This document shows, one piece after another, positions 15,511 to 24,573 of a DNA stretch of 40,994 bases. The stretch spans positions 1 through 40,994 of the forward strand of contig DDWY01000030.1 in NCBI GenBank assembly GCA_002347705.1, given 5' to 3'. The stretch comes from Anaerolineaceae bacterium UBA2274 (GTDB taxonomy: Bacteria; Chloroflexota; Anaerolineae; Anaerolineales; Anaerolineaceae). The notes under the pieces are model-generated. The model saw only the letters and a program-made list of their open reading frames with translations. It did not search any database and was not told the DNA's origin. Position numbers and translations under genes: made by a program. Positions within the stretch are counted from its first letter, which is position 1. Every line of letters begins with the position of its first letter.

Positions 15511-17424
15511 TTGAACAATAAACCAGAACATTACGATGCAGGTGATATCCAGATCCTTGAAGGTTTAGAGGCTGTCCGCCGCCGACCCGGTATGTATGTA
15601 GGCGGTACGGATGTAAAAGCCCTCCACCATCTCATCTATGAAGTCGTTGATAACTCTATTGACGAGGCTCTCGCCGGATATTGTGACCACATCTCCATTA
15701 CGATACACCCGGATGAAAGTGTCACTGTCAGAGACAACGGTCGCGGCATTCCTGTGGAAATTCATCCTGAAAAAAAGATATCAGCGCTGCAGGTCGTTAT
15801 GACCGTGCTGCATGCTGGCGGAAAATTTGGTGGTGGATCATACAAGGTATCCGGCGGTTTGCACGGTGTGGGTGTTTCAGCTGTGAACGCCCTTTCAGAG
15901 TGGTGTGAAGTTACCATTCACCGGGCAAATAAAGTTTACTTTCAACGCTACGAAAGAGGCATACCCCAGGAACCAGTAAAAGCAATCGGTACTTACAAAG
16001 GCGATTACGACGGTACTTCTACTTCTTTCCGTTTTGATCGTGAAATCTTCAAAGACGACGCAAGCTTCCGGTTCGAGACGCTTGTACAGCGTTTCCGGGA
16101 AATGGCTTTCGTCACCCGCGGAGTCAGCATTCAATTGATAGATGAGCGCGAAGGCAAGGAAATGACCTTCCATTTTGAAGGCGGCATTGCCTCCTTTGCG
16201 CGTTACATCAATCGTAACCGCGAAACACTTCATCCTTTAATTTTTGGCGAAAAGGAAATAGATGGTATCGGCGTCGAGTTTGCGGTGCAGTACACCGATT
16301 CTTATTCTGAGTCCATATATACCTTTGCCAACACCATCAACACCATCGACGGCGGTACGCATCTCACGGGTTTGCGCGCTGCAATAACGCGCAGTATCAA
16401 TGATTACGCCCGCAAAGCTGGCCTGCTAAAAGATTCAGAGCCGAATTTCAGCGGAGATGACACCCGTGAAGGCCTCACAGGTATTGTCAGCATAAAGCAT
16501 CCGGATCCACAGTTTGAAAGCCAGACCAAAGTCAAACTGATGAACCCAGAGGTGCAGACACACGTTCAGTCAGTGGTGCTTGAAACTGTTTCAACTTTTC
16601 TTGAAGAAAACCCTGCCACAGGTCGCGCCATCGTCCAAAAGTGTCTCACTTCAGCACGCGCCCGGGATGCGGCAAAAAAGGCGCGTGATCTTGTCATTCG
16701 TAAATCCGCGCTCGAGTCCATGACTCTGCCAGGCAAACTGGCCGACTGTTCAGAACGCAATCCGGAAAAAACAGAAATGTTCATCGTTGAGGGTGAATCG
16801 GCAGGCGGTTCAGCCAAGCAGGGTCGCGACCGTCACTTTCAGGCCATCCTTCCACTTCGCGGCAAGATCCTCAACACAGAACGCGCCCGCCTGGATAAAA
16901 TCCTCGGCAACCGCGAAGTGAAATCTCTTGTCTCTGCCCTTGGCACGGGTATTGGCGATTCCTTTGATCTTAAGGGGCTCAGGTATGGACGTGTGGTCAT
17001 TATGACCGATGCCGATGTGGATGGAGCCCACATCCGCACGCTTCTGCTTACCTTCTTCTTCCGCTATATGCAGCCATTAATTGAAGAAGGGCATCTCTAC
17101 ATAGCTCAGCCCCCGCTTTATCGAATCACCAACCGCAATCAAATTTATTATGCCTACAGTGAGGCTGAGAAGGATAAGCTGATCGCAAAATTTGGCGGTA
17201 ACAACAAGGTAGGTCTCTCACGTTATAAAGGTCTAGGCGAAATGAACCCTGATCAACTCTGGGAAACAACCATGAACCCTGAAAACCGCACGCTCTTACA
17301 GGTTGAGATTGAAGACGCGGCTGAAGCAGACCGGACTTTTGATATGCTTATGGGCTCGCTCGTTCCTCCCAGGCGGCGTTTTATCCAAACGCATGCGAAG
17401 GAAGTACGCAACCTGGACATCTAA
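15511..17424 (+). CDS. gyrB: DNA gyrase subunit B (TTG start)
   Basis: ATPase subunit of DNA gyrase, which introduces negative supercoils. The 637-residue protein begins NNKPEHYDAGDIQILEGLEA. Motifs follow in order: the GHKL ATP site with EVVDNSIDEAL (Glu44), DNGRGIPV and GGLHGVGVSAVNALS; the transducer domain; and the Toprim domain with EGESAGGSAKQGRDR and DADVDGAHI, then the end motif RRRFIQTHAKEVRNLDI. The start is TTG at 15511, preceded by GGAG with 8 bases of spacing. The frame continues upstream, but that part overlaps the membrane protein gene and is not conserved in gyrase. gyrA is not in the window. Confidence 0.96.
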   Translation: MNNKPEHYDAGDIQILEGLEAVRRRPGMYVGGTDVKALHHLIYEVVDNSIDEALAGYCDHISITIHPDESVTVRDNGRGIPVEIHPEKKISALQVVMTVLHAGGKFGGGSYKVSGGLHGVGVSAVNALSEWCEVTIHRANKVYFQRYERGIPQEPVKAIGTYKGDYDGTSTSFRFDREIFKDDASFRFETLVQRFREMAFVTRGVSIQLIDEREGKEMTFHFEGGIASFARYINRNRETLHPLIFGEKEIDGIGVEFAVQYTDSYSESIYTFANTINTIDGGTHLTGLRAAITRSINDYARKAGLLKDSEPNFSGDDTREGLTGIVSIKHPDPQFESQTKVKLMNPEVQTHVQSVVLETVSTFLEENPATGRAIVQKCLTSARARDAAKKARDLVIRKSALESMTLPGKLADCSERNPEKTEMFIVEGESAGGSAKQGRDRHFQAILPLRGKILNTERARLDKILGNREVKSLVSALGTGIGDSFDLKGLRYGRVVIMTDADVDGAHIRTLLLTFFFRYMQPLIEEGHLYIAQPPLYRITNRNQIYYAYSEAEKDKLIAKFGGNNKVGLSRYKGLGEMNPDQLWETTMNPENRTLLQVEIEDAAEADRTFDMLMGSLVPPRRRFIQTHAKEVRNLDI

Positions 17425-17433
17425 AAAACTTGT

Positions 17434-17459
17434 AACTCGCCTGTTTACCAGGCGAGTTT
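17434..17459 (+). terminator. Hairpin between gyrB and dinB
   Basis: AACTCGCCTG and CAGGCGAGTT form a perfect 10-bp stem with loop TTTAC ten bases after the gyrB stop, followed by only TTTGAT, so it is a weak intrinsic terminator at best. The 3' arm contains GGCGAG, the only candidate ribosome binding site for dinB, so the hairpin could also hide that site. Confidence 0.6.
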
Positions 17460-17465
17460 GATATT

Positions 17466-18662
17466 ATGCCGCGCAAGATACTTCACCTGGACCTCGATGC
17501 TTTTTTCTGTTCTGTCGAAGAGCTGCTCGACCCTTCCTTGGTTGGCAAAGCTTTTGCTGTAGGTGGTAGTCCCCAGGGTCGGGGTGTGATTGCTTCCTGC
17601 TCTTATGCAGCCCGCTTAAAAGGTGTGCGCTCCGCCATGCCTGCCGGCAAAGCTATCCAACTTTGCCCTGAGCTGATATTGATCCATCATCGCCACGGGC
17701 TTTATGGCGATTATTCTGATCGCGTTATGTCCATCCTTCGGGATACAACACCCCTGGTTGAGCAGATTTCAGTGGATGAAGCATTTTTGGACGTCAGTGA
17801 CCTGCCTCAACCTCTTCGGCTGATTGCTTTCGGGCTACAAAAAAGAGTCGCCGACGAAACCCAATTGCCTTGTTCCCTCGGCGGTGGCACCAACAAACTA
17901 ATTGCCAAAATGGCAAATGACTACGGCAAAAAGCAAGTCCGCACAGGCCGTGCTCCCCGCGCCATAAGCATCATTGAACCGGGCGAAGAACAAGCATTTC
18001 TTGCCCCTCTCGATATCCAGGCTTTGTGGGGCTTTGGACCAAAAACCGCTGATAAATTGCGTGAAAGAGGTATCTTCCGCATCGGACAACTCTACGAGCT
18101 CTCGGAGACTGAACTGCATAGTTTTTTCGGAAATCACGCCTCTGAAATCCTCGATCGGGCTAAGGGAATTGACTCGCGTCTTGTCTACGATAGCGAACAT
18201 GACCCTAAATCCGTCAGTAACGAGACCACTTACTACTCTGACACCGATGATCTTGAGCAGATATCTAATACCCTCCGCTGGCTATCAGACAAGGTTGGTT
18301 ACCGTCTGCGCAAACACAACCTGGCTGGCAGTTGCGTCCAGATCAAGATCAGATATTCCGATTTCACCACCATTACGCGTCAGAAGATGTTGCAGCAGCC
18401 AACCAATCTGGATGATGAGATTTTCAGCGCTGTAACGGAACTTCTCAAAAGTCATTTAACTGCTGACCGGGAGGTGCGTTTGCTGGGCGTAGGCGTTACA
18501 AAATTGGAGCAGCCTGCCATCCAGCTCTCTCTTTGGGACAACACTGTGCAGAAGAAAACCCAACTCACCGAAGCAATTGACACGCTGAAAGACAAATATG
18601 GCAAGGGTATTATTGTGCGCGGCAGCGCGATGAAAACTGATAAGAAAGAACCTAAACCGTAG
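17466..18662 (+). CDS. dinB: DNA polymerase IV (Y family)
   Basis: Error-prone translesion DNA polymerase. The 398-residue protein has the catalytic residues in LHLDLDAFFCSVEE (Asp9) and QISVDEAFLDV (Asp104, Glu105), the fingers motif SYAARLKGVRSAMP, the thumb HhH region (WGFGPKTADKLRERGI) and a little-finger domain. Near the C-terminus QLSLW matches the beta-clamp binding motif. The ATG at 17466 is downstream of a hairpin that covers the likely ribosome binding site. No LexA-like box is apparent in the short gap to gyrB. Confidence 0.95.
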   Translation: MPRKILHLDLDAFFCSVEELLDPSLVGKAFAVGGSPQGRGVIASCSYAARLKGVRSAMPAGKAIQLCPELILIHHRHGLYGDYSDRVMSILRDTTPLVEQISVDEAFLDVSDLPQPLRLIAFGLQKRVADETQLPCSLGGGTNKLIAKMANDYGKKQVRTGRAPRAISIIEPGEEQAFLAPLDIQALWGFGPKTADKLRERGIFRIGQLYELSETELHSFFGNHASEILDRAKGIDSRLVYDSEHDPKSVSNETTYYSDTDDLEQISNTLRWLSDKVGYRLRKHNLAGSCVQIKIRYSDFTTITRQKMLQQPTNLDDEIFSAVTELLKSHLTADREVRLLGVGVTKLEQPAIQLSLWDNTVQKKTQLTEAIDTLKDKYGKGIIVRGSAMKTDKKEPKP

Positions 18663-18769
18663 ATCAGGTTCCGGTCCTGCCCTGGAGTTCATTCGTCCAG
18701 GGTTGAACCCGGCGTTGCAGATATATTTCCGATATAAACCCGTAATCCTACATATAGCTACAACCGATT

Positions 18770-18851
18770 GAGACCTTCGGTCAGACCGCGTGCGAGGTCC
18801 CACAGGGAGTCTACGCACTCAGGAGACCGGCATGATAAGAAGCTGTCATTG
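18770..18851 (+). repeat. 82-base direct repeat, copy A
   Basis: Starts GAGACCTTCGGTCAGACCGC and ends GCTGTCATTG. By eye 78 of 82 bases match copy B, which lies 319 bases downstream; the mismatches cluster in the middle. It contains small internal inverted repeats (GACC-TTC-GGTC). Confidence 0.85.
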
Positions 18852-19088
18852 AAAACCTTCTTTTAATCTGTCACATCGTGCCCGGAGGGTATTGCGAACT
18901 TCATTTGTGACACGTAGTGTGCTATTTCGCAAGCAATCTAAAACGGTTAAATGTCAGAAGCTTTGGAGGTTTGCAAAATACGCTCATCCTTCGCGAAGCG
19001 GATTAAGAATACGTTTGTGAACCTCTCATGCTTATTCTGTGCAATCAGTTTAGATTGCTTCGTCCCTCGCAATGACAAAAACCACCGG

Positions 19089-19170
19089 GAGACCTTCGGT
19101 CAGACCGCGTGCGAGGTCCCACAGGGAGGCCTCGCGCTCAGGAGACCGGCATGATAAGAAGCTGTCATTG
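19089..19170 (+). repeat. 82-base direct repeat, copy B
   Basis: Second copy of the 82-base unit. The middle differs from copy A (GGCCTCGCGCTC against GTCTACGCACTC), and here the centre has better internal pairing (GCGAGG with GCCTCGC). Confidence 0.85.
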
Positions 19171-19277
19171 CGAACCAACACTTTCCTATCTATCTTACCC
19201 CCTCCCAACCGAGATCTATCCAACTGGAATCAGCTTCCAGGGTTTTATCCTGCAACTCACTAACCATCGAATTTTTC

Positions 19278-19286
19278 TGGTATAAT
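19278..19286 (+). promoter_or_regulatory. Extended -10 promoter of tRNA-Thr
   Basis: TGGTATAAT ends 9 bases before the tRNA 5' end; no -35 recognised. The same nine bases precede tRNA-Arg. Confidence 0.6.
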
Positions 19287-19295
19287 CGCCCGCAC

Positions 19296-19368
19296 GCCAA
19301 CGTAGCTCAGTCGGTAGAGCAGACGCTTCGTAAGCGTCCGGTCGGGGGTTCGATTCCCTTCGTTGGCT
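19296..19368 (+). tRNA. tRNA-Thr (CGT anticodon)
   Basis: Complete cloverleaf: acceptor GCCAACG paired with CGTTGGC, D arm GCTC/GAGC, anticodon stem GACGC/GCGTC with loop TTCGTAA giving anticodon CGT, and a T loop TTCGATT. The T stem contains two G-T pairs. Discriminator T; CCA is not encoded. Confidence 0.96.
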
Positions 19369-19415
19369 TTTATTATTTAATTTTCCAGACTTATTCAGCT
19401 TTCGGCGAAAACTTT

Positions 19416-20198
19416 TTAAGATGTTTCGCCGATGGTGTATCCGCCATCTACAGGCAGTATGGCACCAGTAATAAACTCAGCCTTCGAAGAACTCAGAAAC
19501 ACAACCGCATTTGCAATGTCACTGGTGTATGCGTATCTTCCAAGCGGAATTTTCTTGAGTCTTTCCGCTTCTTGCAGCACCTGAACAGGGTCTCCCATTC
19601 TGCTCTGAACAATCTCAGTAGCAGTTGGGCCTGGCGACACGACATTCACGCGAATTTGGTATTTCGCCAGGTCCAGGGCTGCAACCTTTGTGAGCGTGTG
19701 AACCGAAGCTTTGGAAACAGAGTAATGCATTCTGCCCCGCTTTAGCTGCAAGGCGCTGGACGATCCAAGGTTAACTATCGCGCCTTTTATACCTTTTTCG
19801 ATCATAAACTCAGCCGCTTTTACCATGCAGGAATAGGCACTCAGGGTGTTCGTTTCAAATGTTTTGATCCAAAGGTCGTGATCAATTTTGTTCCAATCAA
19901 CCTTTTCTGAATACGCGCCCAAGTTATTGACCAGCACATCGATTTGTTGGAATCTTTCCCTGACCTTCGAAAATAAATCGACAATTTCAGATTCAACCGA
20001 CAAATCACAAGGGAATAGATGCACATCAGAATTGTTAGGGATCGAGTCCCTGGCTGCTTCAAGCTTCTCAAGATTTCTGGCAACCATGATCACGATTGCG
20101 CCCAATTCCGCAAATTGCCTGCAAATCTCTAAACCAATGCCTTGACTGGCACCGGTGACCAAAACAACTTTTCCTGTGAATTCACTATCTTGAATCAT
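19416..20198 (-). CDS. SDR family NAD(P)-dependent oxidoreductase
   Basis: Short-chain dehydrogenase/reductase of 260 residues with the classical set of motifs: the nucleotide-binding TGASQGIG, the NNLG variant of NNAG, the catalytic Ser (VNLGSSSAL), YSVSK with catalytic Tyr and Lys, and PGPTATEI. The C-terminal GAILPVDGGYTIG is typical of the FabG-like subfamily. The substrate cannot be assigned. The ATG at 20198 is chosen because GGAG lies 5 bases upstream; the frame extends a little further 5' but without a ribosome binding site. It lies 68 bases after the acyl-CoA synthetase on the same strand and is probably cotranscribed with it. Confidence 0.9.
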   Translation of the reverse strand: MIQDSEFTGKVVLVTGASQGIGLEICRQFAELGAIVIMVARNLEKLEAARDSIPNNSDVHLFPCDLSVESEIVDLFSKVRERFQQIDVLVNNLGAYSEKVDWNKIDHDLWIKTFETNTLSAYSCMVKAAEFMIEKGIKGAIVNLGSSSALQLKRGRMHYSVSKASVHTLTKVAALDLAKYQIRVNVVSPGPTATEIVQSRMGDPVQVLQEAERLKKIPLGRYAYTSDIANAVVFLSSSKAEFITGAILPVDGGYTIGETS

Positions 20199-20266
20199 AT
20201 TTACTCCAGTCCATTCTTGTAAAGCTTGTGTGGTAAGGCGCATCAATTAACGGCAAATATTCTTTC

Positions 20267-22366
20267 CTATATACTCAAGATCGCCCGGCTGTCGAGCGAG
20301 ATCGCCCCCTGTCCTTCCGGGTAAACAATCAGCGGGTTGATTTCAATCTCAGCAATTTCAGGGTTTTCGAGGCTCAATTGACTAAGGCGCGCGATGACAT
20401 CCTTCACTACCTGAATATCAGCCTTTGCTGATCCGCGGTAGCCATTGAGGAGCTTGCCTGCCAGAGTTCTGTCGATCATTTCTTCGATATCTTCATCAGT
20501 CAACGGCGCTACTTTGAAACTGATATCCTTAAGCAGTTCCACCATCGTACCGCCCAAGCCAAACATCATCAGGGGACCAAACGTCGGATCGCGCCGCATT
20601 CCTACAATCACTTCCAAGCCCTTGGCTGCCATTTTTTCAATCATCACCCCCCGGATATGTGCCTGCGGCTCAATTTTGGCAATCCGGGACATCATCGAAG
20701 AATATTCTACGCGCAGTTGTTCGGTATTCTCAATGTTTAGTGCAATTCCGCCAGAATCTGATTTGTGCAGGATATCCTCGGACACAATCTTCATCACAAC
20801 CGGATAAACCGCCTTCTCGGCAACTCTGACGGCTTCTTCGATATCACTTGCCAGGTCACCCGGAACATTTTGGATTCCGTATGCCTCCAGCATGATCCTG
20901 GTTTCGTACTCCCCAACTGCCTGCGCATCTTTCACTAAGGCCAGCGCTGAAGCCATTTTGTTGCGGTCAACATTGTCAACCACAACAGGGGCAAACTTGT
21001 CTCTCTTTAGAATTTGCTTATACTGCTCCATCCCCTTCAAAACTCGCCCGGCTTCATCTGGATAGGCATAAACCGGCACTCCCGCCTTATTCAAATATTG
21101 TTCCGATTCAAGTGTGCTGCGTTCACCCATCAGGCAGGTCAGCAAGGTTTTATTGGTCTTCTTTCCAACCTCCACCCAGGCTTTTGCCACACCCAGTGTG
21201 TCCACCAGAGATTGCGGCACCAGAATGGGCAGCAGCACATCCACGCCTACATCCGCATCCAGGTTGCCCAGGCTCCAAAGATAATCTTCGGGGCTGACCG
21301 AACCCAGCATATCCACCGGGTTGGAAACTTGCGCGCTTGGGTTCAGGTTGGTCCTTAACTTTGCCTGGATTTCCGGGGCAATTTGCGCCAGTTCAAAGCC
21401 ATTAAAAGCCAGGCTGTCAGCCGCCAGTGCCGCAGCGCCGCCGGCATTGGTCGTGATTGCGACGCGCTTACCGGACGGCAGCGGTTGGGTCCCCAGAGCC
21501 CATGCCACATTGAAGAGCTGGCTGATGGTCTCAACTTCTATCACTCCGGCTTGCTCGAGTGCTGCCTGGTAGGCTGCATAAGAACCCGCCAGCGAGCCTG
21601 TGTGCGAGCTGACTGCCTTCGCGCCGGCGTCGTTTTTCCCGGCTTTGAGGAATACGATCGGTTTCTTGCGAGCCACACGTCTGGCCACTTCCATGAAGCG
21701 AGGACCATCCTGGATCCCTTCCACATACATCGCGATCACTTTTGCGTGCTCATCCTCAGCAAAATATTCGAGCATATCGGCTTCGGTGACGTCCATCTCG
21801 TTGCCCAGGCTGGCAAAGTGCGAAAAGCCGATCTTGGAATTGATGATCAAATCAATCACCCCACCGCAAATTGCCCCAGACTGGGAGATAAAAGCAATCG
21901 GTCCGGCTTGAGGTAGCCCCTTGATAAAAGTAGAATCCAGGCCTGTGCGAACATCTATCGTTCCCACGCAATTAGGTCCAACCACGCGCATCCCATAAGA
22001 ATGAGCCAATTCCTTCACGGCCAACTCAACTTTCGCGCCTTCTTCACCAAGTTCCCTGAAACCACCTGTGATGATGACGACAGCTTTAATTCCCCGCTCT
22101 CCAATCTGCCTCATGGTTTCCATGATGACGGTCACTGGCAGTACCACCACCGCCAACTCAACCGGATCTGGCACATCTGCGATTGAGGCGTAAGCTTTTT
22201 TTCCCAGGATCTCTGTCGCATTTGGGTTGACTGGATAAACTTCGCCCTGATAACCAAAGGACACCAGGTTCTCCAGAATGCCATAGCTGAGTTTCTTCGG
22301 GTTGGTCGATGCGCCTAAAACGGCGACACCTTTGGCATCAAAAAATGGGGTGAGTGATGATGGCAT
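20267..22366 (-). CDS. Acetate/acyl-CoA ligase (ADP-forming), fused alpha-beta type
   Basis: ADP-forming acyl-CoA synthetase, which makes ATP from acyl-CoA in fermentation of amino acids or sugars. The 699-residue protein has a CoA-binding domain (AVLGASTNPKKLSYGIL), the succinyl-CoA-synthetase-like ligase domains with the phosphorylated His255 in SSHTGSLAGS, and a C-terminal ATP-grasp domain (HKSDSGGIALNI, GLGGTMVELLKD, EIEINPLIV). Both subunits of the split type are fused here. Start: ATG at 22366 with AGGAGA about 7 bases upstream; the frame continues upstream without a plausible start. Substrate (acetate, branched or aryl acids) is not decidable by eye. Confidence 0.93.
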   Translation of the reverse strand: MPSSLTPFFDAKGVAVLGASTNPKKLSYGILENLVSFGYQGEVYPVNPNATEILGKKAYASIADVPDPVELAVVVLPVTVIMETMRQIGERGIKAVVIITGGFRELGEEGAKVELAVKELAHSYGMRVVGPNCVGTIDVRTGLDSTFIKGLPQAGPIAFISQSGAICGGVIDLIINSKIGFSHFASLGNEMDVTEADMLEYFAEDEHAKVIAMYVEGIQDGPRFMEVARRVARKKPIVFLKAGKNDAGAKAVSSHTGSLAGSYAAYQAALEQAGVIEVETISQLFNVAWALGTQPLPSGKRVAITTNAGGAAALAADSLAFNGFELAQIAPEIQAKLRTNLNPSAQVSNPVDMLGSVSPEDYLWSLGNLDADVGVDVLLPILVPQSLVDTLGVAKAWVEVGKKTNKTLLTCLMGERSTLESEQYLNKAGVPVYAYPDEAGRVLKGMEQYKQILKRDKFAPVVVDNVDRNKMASALALVKDAQAVGEYETRIMLEAYGIQNVPGDLASDIEEAVRVAEKAVYPVVMKIVSEDILHKSDSGGIALNIENTEQLRVEYSSMMSRIAKIEPQAHIRGVMIEKMAAKGLEVIVGMRRDPTFGPLMMFGLGGTMVELLKDISFKVAPLTDEDIEEMIDRTLAGKLLNGYRGSAKADIQVVKDVIARLSQLSLENPEIAEIEINPLIVYPEGQGAISLDSRAILSI

Positions 22367-22394
22367 GGTTTTCTCCTGAGTAGTTGTCAGAAGG

Positions 22395-22403
22395 ATTATA
22401 CCA
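22395..22403 (-). promoter_or_regulatory. Extended -10 promoter of the acyl-CoA ligase-SDR operon
   Basis: TGGTATAAT on the minus strand, 28 bases before the ATG at 22366; no -35 recognised. Leader of about 20 bases including the ribosome binding site. Confidence 0.5.
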
Positions 22404-22452
22404 ACTCCCGCAATGAAAATCCGATCTACGGACGTGGTGCCCGCGCCTGAAT

Positions 22453-22458
22453 TATAAT
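22453..22458 (+). promoter_or_regulatory. -10 box of the helicase-nuclease operon
   Basis: Perfect TATAAT ending 9 bases before the ATG at 22468. No Shine-Dalgarno sequence lies between, so a leaderless mRNA is predicted. Confidence 0.45.
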
Positions 22459-22467
22459 AATTGCCAT

Positions 22468-24573
22468 ATGAAAGAATTTCTTTCAATTACGCCTGATAAT
22501 TTGCAGGAAAAAACCGCTGATTTTGTTGGAAATCCGCATTTATTTATCAGTGGACCAGCCTCCTCCGGAAAAACCAGTTCCGCCTTGCTTCGCCTGCGGC
22601 AGATTCTCAGCTCTGATTCCAGATCAACCACGCTGGTTCTCGTCCCGCAACGAAGTTTGGCTGAGCCTTATCAAGCTTACCTGCGGACGCACAATTTACC
22701 TTCATCACAGCAGGTAAGCATCCAAACCATGAGCAGTATCGTCCGCCGGATGATCGCTCTTTTTTGGCCGCTAATTGCGAACCGACAGGTTTTCAGGCAT
22801 CCTTTTGAACCACCGCGCTTCCTGACCCTGGAAACAGCGCAGTATTACATGGCACAAATTGTTAATCCCCTGATTGACCGGGGGCATTTCGCGACGATTA
22901 CCCTGACGCGAAACCGCCTTTTTAGTCAGCTCCTGGACAACCTCAATAAGTCCGCCATTGTCGGCTTCGCGCATACGGAGCTTGCCCGCAGGCTTAAATC
23001 TGCCTGGACGGGCGACCAGTCTCAGTTGGTAGTTTACGATGATGTCCAGCTTGCGGTGAACGCATTCCGCCAGTTCTGTTTGGAGCATAACCTGCTGGAT
23101 TTTTCGCTGCAAGTTGAACTTTTCCGGGAGATTATCTGGCCAAACCCGACCTTTCAGAAGTATTTCCAAAACCAATACCAGCATCTGATCTATGACAATG
23201 CCGAAGAGGATCCCCCCTACGTCCATGACGTCGTCGCCTCCTGGCTTAAAAACCTGCAATCTACTTTGATTATCCTGGATGAAGGCGGCGGCTTGCGCAG
23301 CTTCCTGGGAGCCGACCCTGCATCAGCCGCAAAGCTTGCTTCACATTTCAAGACACGGCTCCAATTTGAACAAAATTACGTTGTACCTCCTGCCATCGAA
23401 GCACTCCTTGGCAACATGCAATCCTCCCAAGCGCAAAAACTTCCTCTTTCCACAATTTCTCAAGCCCTGATTATCACGAGCAAGCAACCCCGCTTCTTTC
23501 CCGAACTGCTGCAGTCAATCAGCCAGGACATTGTCGGTTTGATCCACAACGGCACGCCGGCACAAGAAATCGCGGTCCTTTCACCTTTTCTGAGCGATCC
23601 ACTCGTCTTCGAGCTTTCGCGCCGTCTTTCAACAGCCGGCATCCCAACGCAAAGCTTGCGTCCTTCTCTTGCGCTGAAATCCAACCCGCACATCCAGACC
23701 GTTCTCACCCTGGCATCCCTCGCCCATCCAGACTGGCAGCAACCGCCCAACCTTTACCAGACCCAATCCGCGCTTTCAATAGCCATACCCAGGCTTGACC
23801 CTCTGAGAGCCCGCCTGATCCTTGACCAAATCTCACCAAATAAAACCGTGACTGCCCTACCGGCAGTCGAGACCCTTCCTGAGGAGCTGACTAAACGCAT
23901 CCCGCCCGAGGTATTGTTGCAGGTAGAAAATCTGCGTCTTTGGCTCGGCGCGGCGGATCCTGATGAACCGCTGGATTATTTCATCAGTCGTCTCTTCTCA
24001 GAGCTTCTCACTGAGCCAGGTTATGGTTTTGCAGAGAACCAGGAAGCGGGCGAACACATAGCCCGTTTGATCCAAAGCTATCAAAAATTCAAGCGACCGC
24101 TGGCGGCTGACCAGAACGCTGATGCTTCTTACCTCGGCAGAGAATACGTTAAAACCCTCAGCCAGGGTTTGCTTTCAGCGCTTTACCTGCCCGAAGAAGA
24201 GATCGTCGGAGAGCAAGGAGTCTTGATAGTTCCGGTGATGACGTTTTTAATGCAAAACCGGTTTGTCAGCCATCAGTTTTGGCTAAATTTAGGCAGCAAG
24301 GGTTGGTATGAACGGCTCGAACAGCCTCTCACCCATCCCTACGTGCTCAACCGGCAGTGGCAGGCAGGAAAAAAGTGGACGACTGACGACGAACTGGCAT
24401 TAGGCCGTTTCAACCTGGATCGGACTTTAGTGGGCTTGCTGCGCCGCTGCAGTGGCCAGGTGCACCTGTGCACGTCAGATTATGGTGAAGCAGGAATTGA
24501 AGAAAGAGGCATGCTTCTGACCTGGGCACAGAATCTCTTCCGCTCAGCCTTAAGGGAGGAACAGAATGACTGA
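22468..24573 (+). CDS. AddB/RecC-like helicase-fold ATPase, first gene of a three-gene break-processing operon
   Basis: 701 residues with the outline of a UvrD-like superfamily 1 protein whose later motifs have drifted. Walker A is intact: ISGPASSGKTSSAL with Lys35. A Walker B-like LIYDNAEEDPP lies near residue 240, and LIILDEGGGLRSFLGADP resembles motif III. The 2A/2B part includes IAVLSPFLSDPLVFELSRRL, the pattern seen in AddB-type proteins. The canonical motif VI Arg and the C-terminal nuclease domain and Cys cluster of AddB are absent. The last 8 bases overlap the next gene (ATGACTGA). Family membership is inferred from motif order and gene context, and a distant search is needed to confirm it. 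Confidence 0.8.
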   Translation: MKEFLSITPDNLQEKTADFVGNPHLFISGPASSGKTSSALLRLRQILSSDSRSTTLVLVPQRSLAEPYQAYLRTHNLPSSQQVSIQTMSSIVRRMIALFWPLIANRQVFRHPFEPPRFLTLETAQYYMAQIVNPLIDRGHFATITLTRNRLFSQLLDNLNKSAIVGFAHTELARRLKSAWTGDQSQLVVYDDVQLAVNAFRQFCLEHNLLDFSLQVELFREIIWPNPTFQKYFQNQYQHLIYDNAEEDPPYVHDVVASWLKNLQSTLIILDEGGGLRSFLGADPASAAKLASHFKTRLQFEQNYVVPPAIEALLGNMQSSQAQKLPLSTISQALIITSKQPRFFPELLQSISQDIVGLIHNGTPAQEIAVLSPFLSDPLVFELSRRLSTAGIPTQSLRPSLALKSNPHIQTVLTLASLAHPDWQQPPNLYQTQSALSIAIPRLDPLRARLILDQISPNKTVTALPAVETLPEELTKRIPPEVLLQVENLRLWLGAADPDEPLDYFISRLFSELLTEPGYGFAENQEAGEHIARLIQSYQKFKRPLAADQNADASYLGREYVKTLSQGLLSALYLPEEEIVGEQGVLIVPVMTFLMQNRFVSHQFWLNLGSKGWYERLEQPLTHPYVLNRQWQAGKKWTTDDELALGRFNLDRTLVGLLRRCSGQVHLCTSDYGEAGIEERGMLLTWAQNLFRSALREEQND

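Larger units (their letters stand above)
18663..19277. other. Non-coding gap of about 600 bases with dispersed repeats
   Basis: No convincing gene. It holds a hairpin CCCTGGA/TCCAGGG just after dinB (18680-18702), two 82-base direct repeat copies, and between them pieces of the widespread TCATTGCGA-type repeat: GCAAGCAATCTAAAAC near 18931 and its near-inverse GTTTAGATTGCTTCG near 19049 with CTCGCAATGACA. Short open frames across this stretch follow the repeats and are not gene-like. Confidence 0.6.

Noticed and set aside
18951..19263. Small frames in the dinB-tRNA-Thr gap
   Set aside because: They follow the 82-base repeat and TCATTGCGA-type fragments and have no ribosome binding site or recognisable protein pattern.
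19401..19436. Hairpin at the end of the SDR gene as a terminator
   Set aside because: GGCGAAAC/GTTTTCGCC pairs with a bulge, but it includes the last codons of the gene and has no T run on the minus strand.
21383..21916. Plus-strand frame of 177 codons opposite the acyl-CoA ligase gene
   Set aside because: Antisense to a conserved enzyme gene with intact motifs; no ribosome binding site and no family pattern.
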